Below, one piece after another: positions 22,076 through 33,591 of a DNA stretch of 64,000 nt. Made by a program: the position numbers and the translations under genes. The number at the start of each line of letters is the position of its first letter. The first letter of the stretch is position 1. The notes beneath the pieces are model-generated. The model saw only the letters and a program-made list of their open reading frames with translations, was not told the DNA's origin and ran no database searches. The DNA is from Anaeramoeba flamelloides (taxonomy: Eukaryota > Metamonada > Anaeramoebidae), in NCBI GenBank assembly GCA_027625915.1, contig JANTQA010000063.1, positions 8,327,501-8,391,500 of the forward strand, in the 5' to 3' direction.

Positions 22076-23990
22076 AGCCATTCCAACCCTACGGTGAAAT
22101 CTATGATAAACAGAAAATTCATTCTGTTTATCATCCTTGACTTTTTGTGACAGGATTTTATGGTTATGTGGTCGCCTATTACAAACCTTTAAATTTTATC
22201 ATAGAACAAAAAATTCACAAAGAGAAAATATGAGAATTTGAATTTTTGACTACAAACTTTCTGAATGATCAATAATTTGGAAAAAATTTTCAGGTTTTAG
22301 GTGGATCCTTAATTTCTAAAGACCTTAAAATCAAAAGGCAAGACCATTTTAAATAAATTATCAAATTAGATCTTAGATCTTTTAAAGCTTTTTTTTGTAT
22401 TTTTGAATTTGTTTCAAAAACAACAAGATTTTTTTCTGTCTTTTCAAATAAGAAATTTTTTTCAAAAACCTATGTCAAACCATAAAATGGATATGATAGG
22501 GTATAACCAAAGATTTTTTTTTTATCTTTAACTGAGACAAAAAGTCAATTTCTAAGTCTGTCAAATTTCACAGGTAGGTTTGGAACGGCTGTATTCAAAT
22601 TTAAAAAACTTATCCAAGATGATTTTCATTTCCAGTATTTTTTTCCTTCCTCTAAAAACTTTAAGAAACCAGTACCATATTTTTTTCAGATTTATTGGCA
22701 GTTACTTGTGATTTTTTAATGTCTTTTTCTTGGAGTACAAAAAAACACGCTTTTTATTTTGAAACATATAGATTAAACTTTTCTACACTCATTATTTTGA
22801 CATCAGTATGGATATTTTTTTCAAGAAAAAGTACAATTTTACAAAGTTAATTTATTATCTCGCATTGAAAAATCAAAAATATTAAAATTATTGAAATGTT
22901 AAAAATGCTGGAATTATAATAAAAAAAAAAAAAAAAAAGAAATTAAAAATTCATTGTTTGTTACAAGACGATTTTATTTATTAAATTTTTATATTTTTTT
23001 TTTTAATAAGATTCAAAATAAGTCTTTATTTACAGAATTATGTTTTTTTTATATCTTATTTACTAAAATAATTTACAATTCAAAAAAAATTGTAGTATTT
23101 TTTCAATTTATTTTTATTTTGAGACTTTATTCTTTTATTTTAGGTCGTCATCAAAAATAAACTTCGGAAATTTTCGACTCCGTGCTTACCAAATAGGATT
23201 ATTTTTGAAGAAAAAAAGTAAAGAGATAAGAAAAAATAAAAAAGGAAAAATTGACATATGTGCCTTGGGTATTTGTATTAAAAATATGCAAAATAAAAAA
23301 AAAGAATTTGGTTCGTGAATTGAAAATTCTTTGAAAAAATGTGTGGTTGTAGTATTTGTTTTGATGTTGAAGAAAGTGTTGTTAATTCAATTGAAATTTA
23401 GTGCTTGCTGTATTATCAATGTTTTAAAGATTTTTTTTTTTAATTAAAAAAAAATATCAATCAAAAAAAAAAAATAAAAAAAAAATAAATAAAAAAATAA
23501 ATAAAAAAATAAAGAAGCGTTTTTGTTTTGTGTTGTTTTTTATTGTTTGTTTGTAGTTATGTTTTTTTTTTTTTGAACAGAAAAAAAAATTAAATCAACT
23601 AATTATTAAAAAAAAAGGAGAGTGTTTTCAAAAAATGAAATTCAAGATCATCTTAAATTTTCTTGTTTTTACATTCATCAAAAAAAAAAAATTCACAAAC
23701 CTGTGTCTCAAATTCCAAACCTCTGTTAGAGTCTTTGGATTAAATGAAGTTTTTAAAAGGTTTTTTTGTTTTTGTTTTTCTTTTTGTTTTTGTTTTGGTT
23801 ATTATTGTTGTTTTTGTTATTTTTGTTGTCGATTATTGTTGTTGTTTTGGTGGTGGTGATTGTTTGTTTTGGTGTGTTTAAAAAATAACAAAAGGCAATA
23901 ATGTGGGATATTAAACAAAACAAATGTTAAAAAAAAAATAATGGTTTGGGTGTTGTTGGTTAAATGTGAACAAACAGGCTATTTCAAAAC
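22076..23990. other. Non-coding stretch, with a T/G-rich low-complexity block at 23500-23960
   Basis: No gene recognised. Positions about 23500-23960 are composed of TTTTTG and TTGTTG words on the plus strand, with little C. The block lies just downstream of the small gene on the minus strand, where its transcript would be C/A-rich. Its role is unknown; it may be part of that gene's 3' region. Confidence 0.45.
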
Positions 23991-24530
23991 TTAAATTAAC
24001 ATTTGTTCAAATTCAATATCAGAAACAAAGGCGTCAAGCCCGTCGTATTCTAAACCATTAAATTCCTGGGAATTTTGGAGGCTATTATTGAACATCGAAA
24101 ATAATTCTTCTTCTTGTTCTTTGTTTATCGCTGTCTCAAAGAACGCGTGCTCCGTTTCTGTTTCCAATTCGTTTTCAGAATTCAGATCAAATTGGATTTG
24201 ATCAAGAAATTCTAATTCATAATCGTTTTCCAAATTGTCTTCAAAAATAAAAGGTATTTCGGATTGCTCTGTTTGGCTGCGAAATAGTGATGGAAAGATT
24301 TTTTCTTCTTGCAAGAAATTGGGTTCTTCTTGGTGGCTTTGTGTTTTTAAATTGTTGCGTATGATTTTTTCTTCCAACGATAATTTTTTTTGTTTCCCAA
24401 CAATATGAGATCGGAGCTTTTGGAGTTTGCTGGTAAGCATGTCAATCCCATCAAGTTGTACACAATTTTTTGTTGTACGTTTACGGTAACGCCTTTTTGG
24501 TCGTGTTGCTTGTTGTTTGATTGCAGACAT
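23991..24530 (-). CDS. Small protein with basic N-terminus and acidic C-terminus, function unknown
   Basis: A frame of 179 residues starting MSAIKQQATRPKRRYRKRTT and ending TAA. Residues 9-20 are a dense Arg/Lys cluster that could serve as a nuclear localisation or nucleic-acid-binding patch. Residues about 90-179 are strongly acidic with interspersed Phe, Leu, Met and Tyr (for example DYELEFLDQIQFDL and DAFVSDIEFEQMLI), the composition typical of transcriptional activation regions. No folded domain was recognised. The frame is open 41 codons further upstream, but that part is a Phe-rich translation of A/T-rich DNA, so I place the start at 24530. A nuclear regulatory protein is a guess; an acidic chaperone-type protein is possible. 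Confidence 0.6.
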   Translation of the reverse strand: MSAIKQQATRPKRRYRKRTTKNCVQLDGIDMLTSKLQKLRSHIVGKQKKLSLEEKIIRNNLKTQSHQEEPNFLQEEKIFPSLFRSQTEQSEIPFIFEDNLENDYELEFLDQIQFDLNSENELETETEHAFFETAINKEQEEELFSMFNNSLQNSQEFNGLEYDGLDAFVSDIEFEQMLI

Positions 24531-25650
24531 TTGAGTCGGTATTAAAATAAAAAAAGATTTCAAAAAAGTAAAATGAAAAAATAATAAAAAAAAATAATAA
24601 AATTGAAAATTAAAATCAAAATTTACAAAAATTAAAATTCTTTTGTGTTCCAATTAAAAATCTTTAATATCCATTTTCGAGTTCAAATGGGTTAAAACAT
24701 TCCAAAACAGACAAATTGAAACCAATTTATTTTTGGGAAAATGGGAGAATTTTCGAAAAGTAATTTTCTTTGGAATCTTGTTTTACCACGTGTTTATGAC
24801 TGATCAAATTCAACAAATTTGCATTTGACAAAAAAAAAAAGTACGATTTTTTTTTTATTACGATATTTTGAAAATAATTTTTTTTTTATTACTTTAACAG
24901 TTAAGCAAAAAACTGAAATCTAAAAGGAAGACCAATATAAGGTTTACTGAATTGGGTAGCTGAAAAAGTAAATTTCTCAAAACTACTTTAGCAATTTAGT
25001 AAGTGAAAATCAATTCACCTTTTGAATGAAAAGAGTATATTCAATTTAAATTATTATATGGCAAAATTTTTCACCTCCTTGTCCAATCTATCCTTTTTCA
25101 GAAAGTTATAAATTGTAACTGACTTTTTTAAAAACTCTTTTTCTCAAATAAAAATATCAAAAAGGAAGTGATTATTTTTTCCAATTAATTCTTAAATGAC
25201 CAGTTAATCAAAAAAAATGAAAAAATTTTAAATCAACTGTGTGAGATTTATGGTGAATTTTTTATGAAAGTAAAATTAGGTGTTAAAGATTTTAAAAAAA
25301 TATAAAACGAGGATAATACAGGTTTAATTAAAAAAATTATTTTTCCGAAAAGAAGAAATATTCAAGAATTTTTACTGATTTCAAAAATAAATTTTCAGAA
25401 CTATAAATGTCTTTAAACTTTAAAAATTCGTTAAAAGCCACATGTAATTTCCTCTAAAAAAATGATTATTTTTCTCAAAGTTTGTTAAAAACAAAAAAAT
25501 GTAGTTTTTACAAGAGTAAATAAAAAGTTGTTTCTCAAGGGTCTTTTGAGGTTAACAGTAATTTTGAAATCGGGAAATATTTTGTTCATGTAGCACAATT
25601 AAACATTTCTTGTACATTTGATCAATTTTTACTTTTCAATATATACTCTC
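24531..25650. other. 5' flank of the small gene, non-coding
   Basis: No gene or repeat recognised. It probably includes the promoter of the gene ending at 23991. One slightly less AT-rich stretch (about 24780-24800, with CCACGTG) has no clear meaning. Confidence 0.4.
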
Positions 25651-25755
25651 TTAAGGGACCAATCTCTATTAAATTATTTTATCTAAAATTTAAGAGAGAT
25701 TGAGATAATTTTTTGTCAATTACTTAGATTTGAAAAATCCTATTTATTTTGAATC

Positions 25756-26514
25756 TTAAGGGAGTAGCGTCTACCAAGGGGAGGTACCAGATCAAAGAAT
25801 GTTGTTATTGGGTTTAACTACATCAGTCCTACATGGTTCAAATGTCTCTAAAAAATCGATTAGTCAAATGGTAATATTTATTGATCTCATCAATTAAAAA
25901 TGATCAAATGTATTAGTAAAAAACCCAACAATTTCAGAATAAAATCTGCATTTTGCCACAAATTTAAATGTTGAATTATCAATTTTCAGACTACAAAGTT
26001 GCAAAATATCTTTCTTAAATTTGTGGCGAAATGTAGATTAGTTACTAAAAAATTCCTTTTTTTTTAAAAATAAAATAATTAACAAATAAAAGTTTTTTGA
26101 CAAATTTTTTCTCAAATTTTGGAAATATATTGATTCTACAAGTAGCTTTATCAAAAGCCATTAAAACTAATCAGTCTTTGTGCTTTTATGTTGATGACTA
26201 TTGAGTTATCCTTTGAAATTCAAAAATTATAAAAATAGTTACTTTTGGAAGTTCTAAATAAAAATTATTAAATACCAGAATACTATTAACTTTGGATTTC
26301 TATTTTGGGATTTGGAAAATGAATTAAAAACAATTTTAACAAAATGAAACTTTTTTAATAGTGATCATTAGTAAAAAATGTAATAATTTGTCTTCAAATA
26401 AGATTTATAATAGATTTTTTAGATCTATTTGAGCCATGGCACAATAATACCATTGGCACCCAATTACAACATACATAGATTATAGAAAAATCTATGGTGA
26501 CGTTAATCCCTTAA
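25756..26514 (-). mobile_element. MITE family E, copy 2 (759 bp, inverse orientation)
   Basis: It starts TTAAGGGAGTAGCGTCTACC and ends GTGACGTTAATCCCTTAA. It is the reverse complement of 19041-19797 over the full length, including CACAAATTTAAATG and TTTGTGGCGAAATGTAG. It is non-coding. TTAA lies at both borders. Confidence 0.86.
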
Positions 26515-27504
26515 AAATAAATCCCATTCCAAAAATTTGATCACACTCAAAATCCAAAATAGGCAAAAAAAAACCAAATTTATTGTATTTTTCCAAACCT
26601 AATATAACTATTGACAGAAAAATGTTGGAAACAGAAAAATGGTTTCCAACCATTTTTAATTGGGAACATTAGTAAAATTTCAAATCAAATCCTATTGATA
26701 ACTAGGTGACTTTTTATATAAACCCAGGCTTAAAGGTGTTACAAGTTCATTAATCTTTGGTGTGTGTAGAATAGTTATTTGAATGGCTGATAACTAAAGT
26801 AGATCATGCTATTATAACAAAAATCCAAGTTTTAGTAAAGTTTACTATTAATTCTGAATATGGTAAATTTTTAAACTTGCTTTAGACAATAAGAGATAAG
26901 GTTTTGAAAAAGTAGAATTACATTAATGGTTATTCTAATAAGTAGGTTATTGTTATTTTCTTTAGTTATTTCACAAACAAAAGAAATTAAAAATCATTTT
27001 CAGTAATGTCCCCAATTAAAATTGCTGACCAACTATTTTTCTGTGTCCAACATTTTTCTCTCAACAGTAAAACAACATTTAAGTTACCCAGTATTAATGT
27101 TTTAATAAGTAATCATTTTAATCCAAATAAAAGAAAAAAATATAAAACTCAAAAATAAAAATTGGTGTGTCCAAAATAATGAAATGAGCTGAACAAAAAA
27201 TGTATTGGTAAATTTGTTGAAATTTCACCAACAATTATTGATCGATCAAATGTTAAGAAACCATAGACCAATTGTATGTTATTTTCCAATTTAACAAACT
27301 CAACATTAACCTTCTATCAACCATTGAAAAAAAATTTCGGATCTTAGGAAATAGATTACGTAACTTGCAAAAAAGGAAATGAAAACAAAACAAAAAAGAC
27401 AAAAAATGATAATAGTTTATAAAATCAAAATTCTTTCCAAATTGAATTTAAAGCGCAGTAATGATGTTCTTTTCACTGTTTAAACTGTGTCCAAATTTTT
27501 GGAA
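26515..27504 (-). repeat. Repeat family L, copy 1 (contains a B element)
   Basis: Outside the B insertion this interval closely matches the reverse complement of 56095-56645. Examples are TTGGTGTGTCCAAAATAATG, AATTATTGATCGATCAAATG, AACTCAACATTAACCTTCTA and TCTTTCCAAATTGAATTTAA. It is non-coding, and the nature of the family is unknown. The close match suggests a recent duplication or transposition. Confidence 0.82.
26608..27067 (+). mobile_element. MITE family B, copy 2 (460 bp, TSD TAA)
   Basis: It begins CTATTGACAGAAAAATGTTG and ends ATTTTTCTCTCAACAG, with TAA on both sides (26605-26607 and 27068-27070). The related L repeat at 56095-56645 lacks the element and has a single TAA at the same point (on the plus strand, TTA at 56552-56554). 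That is a natural empty site and supports a 3-bp target duplication. Confidence 0.92.
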
Positions 27505-27580
27505 TTTTGTTTATTTCTCGATTAGAAATCCTTATTTTAAAATTGTTCAAAAAAAAAATAATAGAGACTAGTCCCTTAAG

Positions 27581-28310
27581 GTTTACAATCCCTCAAATTT
27601 GAAAAAAGATTATCTTATATTTGGTGTAAGGGTAAATTAATAATTTGATTCTTCTATGATCGAACTTGAGCTTGGTATAGGTTTTAATAGTGGTCCAAAA
27701 TGTCAATTTTTTGACAATTTATTTTTTTTTTTGGAAATCCGAATTGAATAGGGTAAAGTCAAATAGGTTAAAAAACAAGTTAGACAAAAATATGGTTTTT
27801 GTGTCGTCAATTAAAATTTTTAATTATGTTTGGTTTTATTAGGGTTTTTTCAATAATTTAATATTTTTTTATTCAGTTAATTGAAAACACAATAAATATT
27901 TCAATCAACAACTCAAAAAATTACAATCCATTCTTAAGGGACTAGTCTCTATTATTTTTTTTTTGACCAATTTCTAAATAAGGATTTCTTATCTTGAAAT
28001 ATGTTTAATATTGAAAATAAACAAGTTTTTTCAAATCTAAGTGATTGTCAAACAATTTTCTCATTCTCTATTAAATTTAGGTAAAAAATATTTAATAGAG
28101 ATTAGTCCCTTTAATACCTACCAATCTATTCCTCTTACCCCCTCAATTCAGATTTCCAAAAAAAAAAATAAATTGTCAAAAAATTGCCCTTTTGAACCAC
28201 TAATAAAACCCATACCAAGCTCAAGTTCGATCAGATAAGAATCAAATTATTAATTTACCCTTACACCAAAAAAAAAAATAATCTTTTTTTAAATTTGAGG
28301 GATTGTAAAC
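27581..28310. mobile_element. Family D: element with about 190-bp terminal inverted arms
   Basis: The left arm starts GTTTACAATCCCTCAAATTT and the right arm ends AAATTTGAGGGATTGTAAAC. Similarity continues inward for about 190 bp, including GGTGTAAGGGTAAATTAATA, GAACTTGAGCTTGGTAT and CAATTTTTTGACAATTTATT. It is non-coding apart from a chance frame. A C element lies inside it near the inner edge of the right arm. Only one copy is in the window, so mobility is inferred from the arms alone. Confidence 0.8.
27934..28114 (+). mobile_element. MITE family C, copy inside D (181 bp)
   Basis: A complete C unit with both termini: TTAAGGGACTAGTCTC on the left and GAGATTAGTCCCTTTAA on the right. The interior shares AATATGTTTAATATTGAAAA with the copies at 12792 and 29026. 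It is younger than the D element it interrupts. Confidence 0.85.
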
Positions 28311-29025
28311 ATCAATCACATAAAAATGTTTTTTAAAAATTATGTGAAAAATCCTAATTTTATTCAAGAAAAAATTTCAGGGGAGACTTGGAAACGCTTA
28401 TGGAATTGTTCAAATTACACATATGGACTTATTATTAATTATAAAATTAAAAGGTCAAACTTTTGTTTCAGCTGTAGATAACAAAATCACATTCCAAACA
28501 TCAAAATAAATCATTAAAGTACCCAATTCCAAAAGGGAAATTAATTATTTAAGTTTCTTTTAAGTATTAAAATTTTGAAATTTTACACGATTTAAAAATC
28601 TTTTTTTGGAAAAGCTGAATGAAAATTTTGTTACATTTATTAGGTAACAAATAGTCGTAAAACAATGTTTCAAAATAACAAATGGTGATTCTTTTTACCA
28701 GAATATCCTATATTGAATGATTCAAGAGACTTTAATAAAGAATAAACATCTATGAAATCAGTTTCTTAAAGTCTACTTTAAAAAAAAAAATCTAAAAACC
28801 CAACAACAAATCAAAAATTTCAACAAAAAATAGAGTTTTTTTATTGTAATTTAATGGAGGAGTTTAGAATTCCTCTTGTTTGCCCGAATTCCTAAAAAAA
28901 ATAGAGTTTTTTCTGTAAGAGTAAATTAATTCCCCCCCTTCAAAATAAAAAAAAACAAATAGAGTTTTTATTTAAGAGAGAATTTTTCTAACTTGAAAAT
29001 AAATTACATAACAATTAATATCAAG
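28311..29025. other. AT-rich non-coding stretch
   Basis: No gene or repeat family recognised between D and the next C element. Confidence 0.45.
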
Positions 29026-29970
29026 TTAAGGGACTAGTATGTATTAATTTTTTTTTTTTGACCAATAACTAAATAAGGAATCCTTATCTTGAAATATGTT
29101 TAAAATTGAAAATAGACAGGTTTTTTCAATGTTAGAACTTTTAGTTCTTGTTTTTTTAAAATTTTACAATTCTGTCAAAAAAAGTGACTTTTAAAAATTT
29201 TTTTTTGAAAAAAGATCTTTAACTGATGAGAATTTTTTGATTAATTTTGGATTTAATTATTTTCTCAAAAATAATATTTATTCTCATTTTTACAAACGAA
29301 AAATAATTTAAAACTGGTGAATATTTTCTCCTTCACCTCTGTTCATCCAACTTGACTCTATAAAGAACTCAATTTATTGTATCAATAATTACTTTTTTAA
29401 AAAATAGTTCTTATTCTTTTCTTTGATTTTTTTTTGACTCTGACAAAAACTTTTGGGATGGTAATTTGGGAATAATTAAAAAAAATTCAAATTCAACAAA
29501 AACAAAAGTGTGTAAACTGAAAAAGTAGATTCATGAGAAAAAAAAGAATGGTACAATATAAAAAAAGAAAATATTTTATTAAGAGTAAAGCATATATTGT
29601 ATATTTTTTTCCAATCAAACTATGTTTTCATGCAAATCCAAAAAAACCCTTTCAGGTTTATTTTTCAAACTATTTTTTGTAGGTCTTCCACAAAAATAAC
29701 AAGGTTTTGCTTTCTTGATCATTTTTTTTTTTATTTTTTGTATTTTTGAGAAAAGTTGAAAAAAAGCAACTTTCAAAAAAGTGAAAAAATGTAAAAAATT
29801 TTTTATTTCTATAAAAACAATAACTAAATTTAATGAATGTCATTTAGCAAGATTTCATTAATATACAAAGAAGTTTTTCACTATGATTTCAAATCTAAGT
29901 AATTGGCAAAAAAAATTTTAAATCTCTATTAAATATACCTAAAAAAATTTAATATAGACTAGTCCCTTAA
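29026..29970 (+). mobile_element. MITE family C, copy interrupted by a 757-bp insertion
   Basis: The left half (29026-29129) begins TTAAGGGACTAG. The right half (29887-29970) ends GACTAGTCCCTTAA. In intact copies these halves are contiguous. TTTCAA ends the left half (29124-29129) and begins the right half (29887-29892), consistent with a 6-bp duplication made when the intervening sequence was inserted. Confidence 0.75.
29130..29886. mobile_element. Unclassified insertion M inside a C element
   Basis: 757 bp between the two TTTCAA copies. It begins TGTTAGAACTTTTAGTTC and ends TTTTTCACTATGA. There are no obvious terminal inverted repeats and no coding capacity, and no other copy is in this window. 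The type is unknown. Confidence 0.5.
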
Positions 29971-31844
29971 TAAAAATATTTTTCATAATATAAATTTTCT
30001 CAAAAGTTCAAATAATTTTCCTATAAAATTTTTTTGATCTTTGGTATAGTATTGGACACTGTATTAAAACAAGTTTTCAGAAAAAAAAAATTATTAATTT
30101 TTAAAAACTAGGTTTTTTAGGTTGGCCGAAGGCATTTTTGATACTTAAAAAGTTAAAATCATATTCAAATAATGAAAAATTATATCACGTTCCAAACTTC
30201 AGCAGTTAATGGTTTTAAAATATTATTTAGATATGGTTTGGTGAAGTTCTTTATTCTTCATCCGAATAATTATCAACTATTTTGGAAAAAAAGTAGAACA
30301 GTAAAAAAAGATAAAAATAGTTTTTAATTGAGAAAGATAACTGAAAATGATAAGTAAAGACAATTAAAAAAAAGAAAAAAAATCAACTTCACATAATAAT
30401 TCATCATATTATTATCAATTAAATCAACAATTATGATTTTGATCTAAATTTTTATTAGAATCCAATGAGTTTTTTAGAGATTTAAACAATCATCAAAAAC
30501 CCAATGAAAATTTTCCCAATTGATTAAAAATTTTGTAATAAAAGTAAAATAGGAAAATAATATCAACCTTATTTCTAATTAAAACCCCCATCGGAAGAAT
30601 AAAATTAACGAACAACTAATAGAATTGTATAAAAAACTAATTTATTAAGGTTTGCTTCCAAAAAGTAAATAATAATAAAAAAACAACAATGGAAGGCCAT
30701 GTATAACCTTATTATATCCCCTGAAAAACACTAACTGGTTTAAATCCCCTATAAAACACTGAAACAATTTATTTAATGTGTTAAACAACAAAAATAATTA
30801 TTTTTTTTTTTTGAATAATAATTTCAAGTATAAAAAGTTACAAAACACCATCCCAATAAACTAAATCTTTTTTTAATGTCATTGAAAAAGAATACAATAA
30901 ATCAATTGTATGTTTTTGGTATTATGTTATTACATAAAAATTTTAAAACTAAGGAAACCTGTTGGATAAAAAAACATAAATAATTTTTAGATATATTATT
31001 TTCTCACACACTTTCTATGAGATATTTTCAATTTGAACTACTATCATTTATAATTTTAAATTGATTTTAGAAGAGGATATCTGCCAGTTCCACTTATAAA
31101 CCATACACTTCCAATAACAATTTAGGAGATAATTTAATCTCAAATTTAGGAATATTTTTTCGATTTTTTAAAAAAACATTATTTAACTATATACATGATT
31201 TTGTGTTATAATTTGGATTTGTTTTTGTTCCGAAAATTTTGTTTAAAATTTGCACCTTAATGGAAAAACAGATACAAAAAAGTATAATTAAAAATATAAA
31301 AAAGTATTTGATAATTTTTACGATGGACGAATTTAATTTTTCGTCATACCTCACACATTTTTTACACTCTGTACAAATAGCATCTCCTTAACGAATCATT
31401 ATTTAAAAGTAAACGTACAATAAACCTGCCAAATTGCTTGGCAATAAATGAAAAATTATCATTTGATCTGATCGTTGGCTTAATTTCTTTCTCTTTAACA
31501 CTTTTCAAAATTAATCATTTTTTTTTATTGAATATATTTATTACCAATGGAACAATTCTTTCTATAATATAAAATATTTTCATTTCAGCTAAAATTTCAA
31601 GAGTATTGAATTTGATTTAATTTTGAATACCAAATAGTAGACCAATACCATTATTTATTCTGTATTTCTTATTAATAGACCCCCCCCATCCCCACTTCCA
31701 ACTAATTATACAATTTTCAAATTATTTAGGAATTTGAATAAAACTGATAAATTTTTCTTATAAAAGCTTAAAATAATAAATAAAATGAATCAAAATATTT
31801 TTTTTAAAAAATTATAAAAGATTTAATTCTACAAACTAATAAAC
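29971..31844. other. AT-rich non-coding stretch
   Basis: No gene or repeat family recognised. A short C-rich patch (about 31681-31697, seven C followed by ATCCCC) stands out against the AT-rich background but has no evident role. Confidence 0.45.
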
Positions 31845-32044
31845 TTCATCCAGTTCCACTTTTAAGGCAAAACTTTCTACAAAATTTAAGGCACAATAAA
31901 AATCTCAAATTAAGGCACAAAATTCAGATTCTAGTAAAATAAATTTTTAAAAAAAAAAATTCCTAATTTTGTGCCTTAATTTGAGATTTTATTGTTCCTT
32001 AAATTTCGTTGAAAGTTTTTGTCTTAAAAGTGGAACTGACTGTA
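31845..32044 (+). mobile_element. MITE family H, copy 2 (about 200 bp)
   Basis: Same near-palindrome as 17494-17690 and 59483-59683. It includes AATTTAAGGCACAATAAA, AAATCTCAAATTAAGGCACA and the right end AAAAGTGGAACTGACTG followed by TA. The left terminus is eroded (CATCCAGTTCCAC). Confidence 0.8.
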
Positions 32045-33591
32045 ACACCAAAAAAATACATTGAAATTTATAATTCGAAAAAAATTTGTTATATTTTTGA
32101 GTTAATCTGATGTTAACTCATATAATTCCTCTTAAATAAATTTAGTTATAATTTGAAATTCTAAAAAATGGATATTTTATTTTAGAAAATTTTTACAAAA
32201 ATTATCTAGAAAATATATATAAATACTTTTGTAGATCAAAATTATATCATGATATTATTTTTATTAATTCTTAAATAAGTAACAAAAACATTCCAATCAA
32301 AAGAAAGACAAAAAAATAGAGAAAGGAATTTAAACTATTAATAAATAATTAAATTGAAATTATATAAGAAGAATATGATCAAATAAAATGAATTAGTGTT
32401 TAAAAGATATATAATTATGGGTCTAGTCATTTACCGTGGATAAAATACTTCCCGAAGGGGTGGTTTGTTACTAAAAAGGGTATTGTGAAATAGTACTTCT
32501 TTTGGTTTACAAAATTCAAATAACAAAAAAAAAAATTCATTGGATCTATTTGACAAAAAATTCAGCGAAGAAAAATAAGTTTAAAATAGTTCTCAATTTC
32601 AAAAAATCAAAATTTAGAAAAAAAAATAAATCTTTCCTTATTATATATTTCCAAATGGTTAAATTTCTTCAATATAAAAAAATTTTTTTCCTGAAGTTGG
32701 CAACAATTTGATTCAATTTAATCCGATTTGTCGGGTTATTTAAGGAATCTCTAGATTTTACCAAGTAAGGATTTTGTAATATTCTTTTGATAAAAATGAC
32801 CCATTTGAAGAAAGGAAAAAAAAGAAAAAAATCTTCGAGATCTCAAAAAGCGCCAAAGAACGACACTTCAAAACTAACACATTGGTTTTCAAAATTGTAA
32901 TTCACAAGGATTCTAATTTGAAATTGTATTTTTCTCTTTGATGTTTTTTTTTCGAAAAATGTCCTCATTGTTGGTTTTTCATTTTCTGAGATAAATCATA
33001 CATCATAGGTTAGTTAGTTTTTAATTGTTGTTAGGTCTTCATAAAAATTACTATCAAGTTTTTTTCCGTTTCAGAATAAAAAATTTCACCATAATTACTC
33101 GACCCTTAAATAAAAATTTATATAAAAAATACCAACAAAGCCTTAAATTCTCTTATCCAAAAATAGAATTTTGATATAAAACTAATTTTAATGATAATAA
33201 TTTTCAAGATCTATAAAATTGTTGGTTCAGGATAAAATTTTGAGCAAAAATTGTGCTTAAATACTGATAATTTACAATTTATGTTTGGTAGTTTTTTTGT
33301 TTATTTTCCTTTTTGAAATTTTTATTCTCAAACTTTGAAGAAAACATTTTATGAAGTCAGGTGTTAAGAAAGTCTGTAAAAATAGTTGTTCTGTAAAATA
33401 TTCTTTTTCAGTAACTGTTTGATGTGAAACAGTTCGAAGATTTATAAAAATGGAAATTGAACTAAAACTATTTTGAAATTTAATCCAATTTATCAGTAAT
33501 TACTAAATAAAATATAATATAATCTGAAAATAACAATGAATTTATTATGTAGTTTTTGATATCAAAAAATAATCTCTAAAAATGTTTTCCA
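32045..33591. other. AT-rich non-coding stretch
   Basis: No gene recognised. A less AT-rich patch at about 32416-32466 (including GGTCTAGTCATTTACC and TTCCCGAAGGGGTGG) stands out but folds into nothing I can name and is not a tRNA. Confidence 0.45.

Larger units (their letters stand above)
25651..27579 (-). mobile_element. MITE family C, copy split by a 1.75-kb block
   Basis: 25651-25755 is the start of a C element (TTAAGGGACCAATCTCTATT and onward). 27505-27579 is the other end (AGAAATCCTTATTTTA through GAGACTAGTCCCTTAA). Together they make roughly one complete C unit. Everything between, namely E copy 2 and an L repeat with a B element in it, therefore appears to have arrived inside this C copy. 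The two halves could instead be separate truncated copies. Confidence 0.6.

Noticed and set aside
23635-23859. Plus-strand frame with many Phe, Cys and Trp
   Set aside because: Low-complexity translation of the T/G-rich block; no protein signal.
24531-24653. N-terminal extension of the 23991 gene to 24653
   Set aside because: The 41 extra residues are a Phe-rich translation of A/T-rich DNA; the Met at 24530 starts the protein-like part.
28041-28238. 65-codon plus-strand frame
   Set aside because: It spans the border between a C element and an arm of D, so it is a chance frame in repeats.
32416-32466. Possible tRNA or small RNA in a less AT-rich patch
   Set aside because: No cloverleaf, T-loop or anticodon arm can be drawn.
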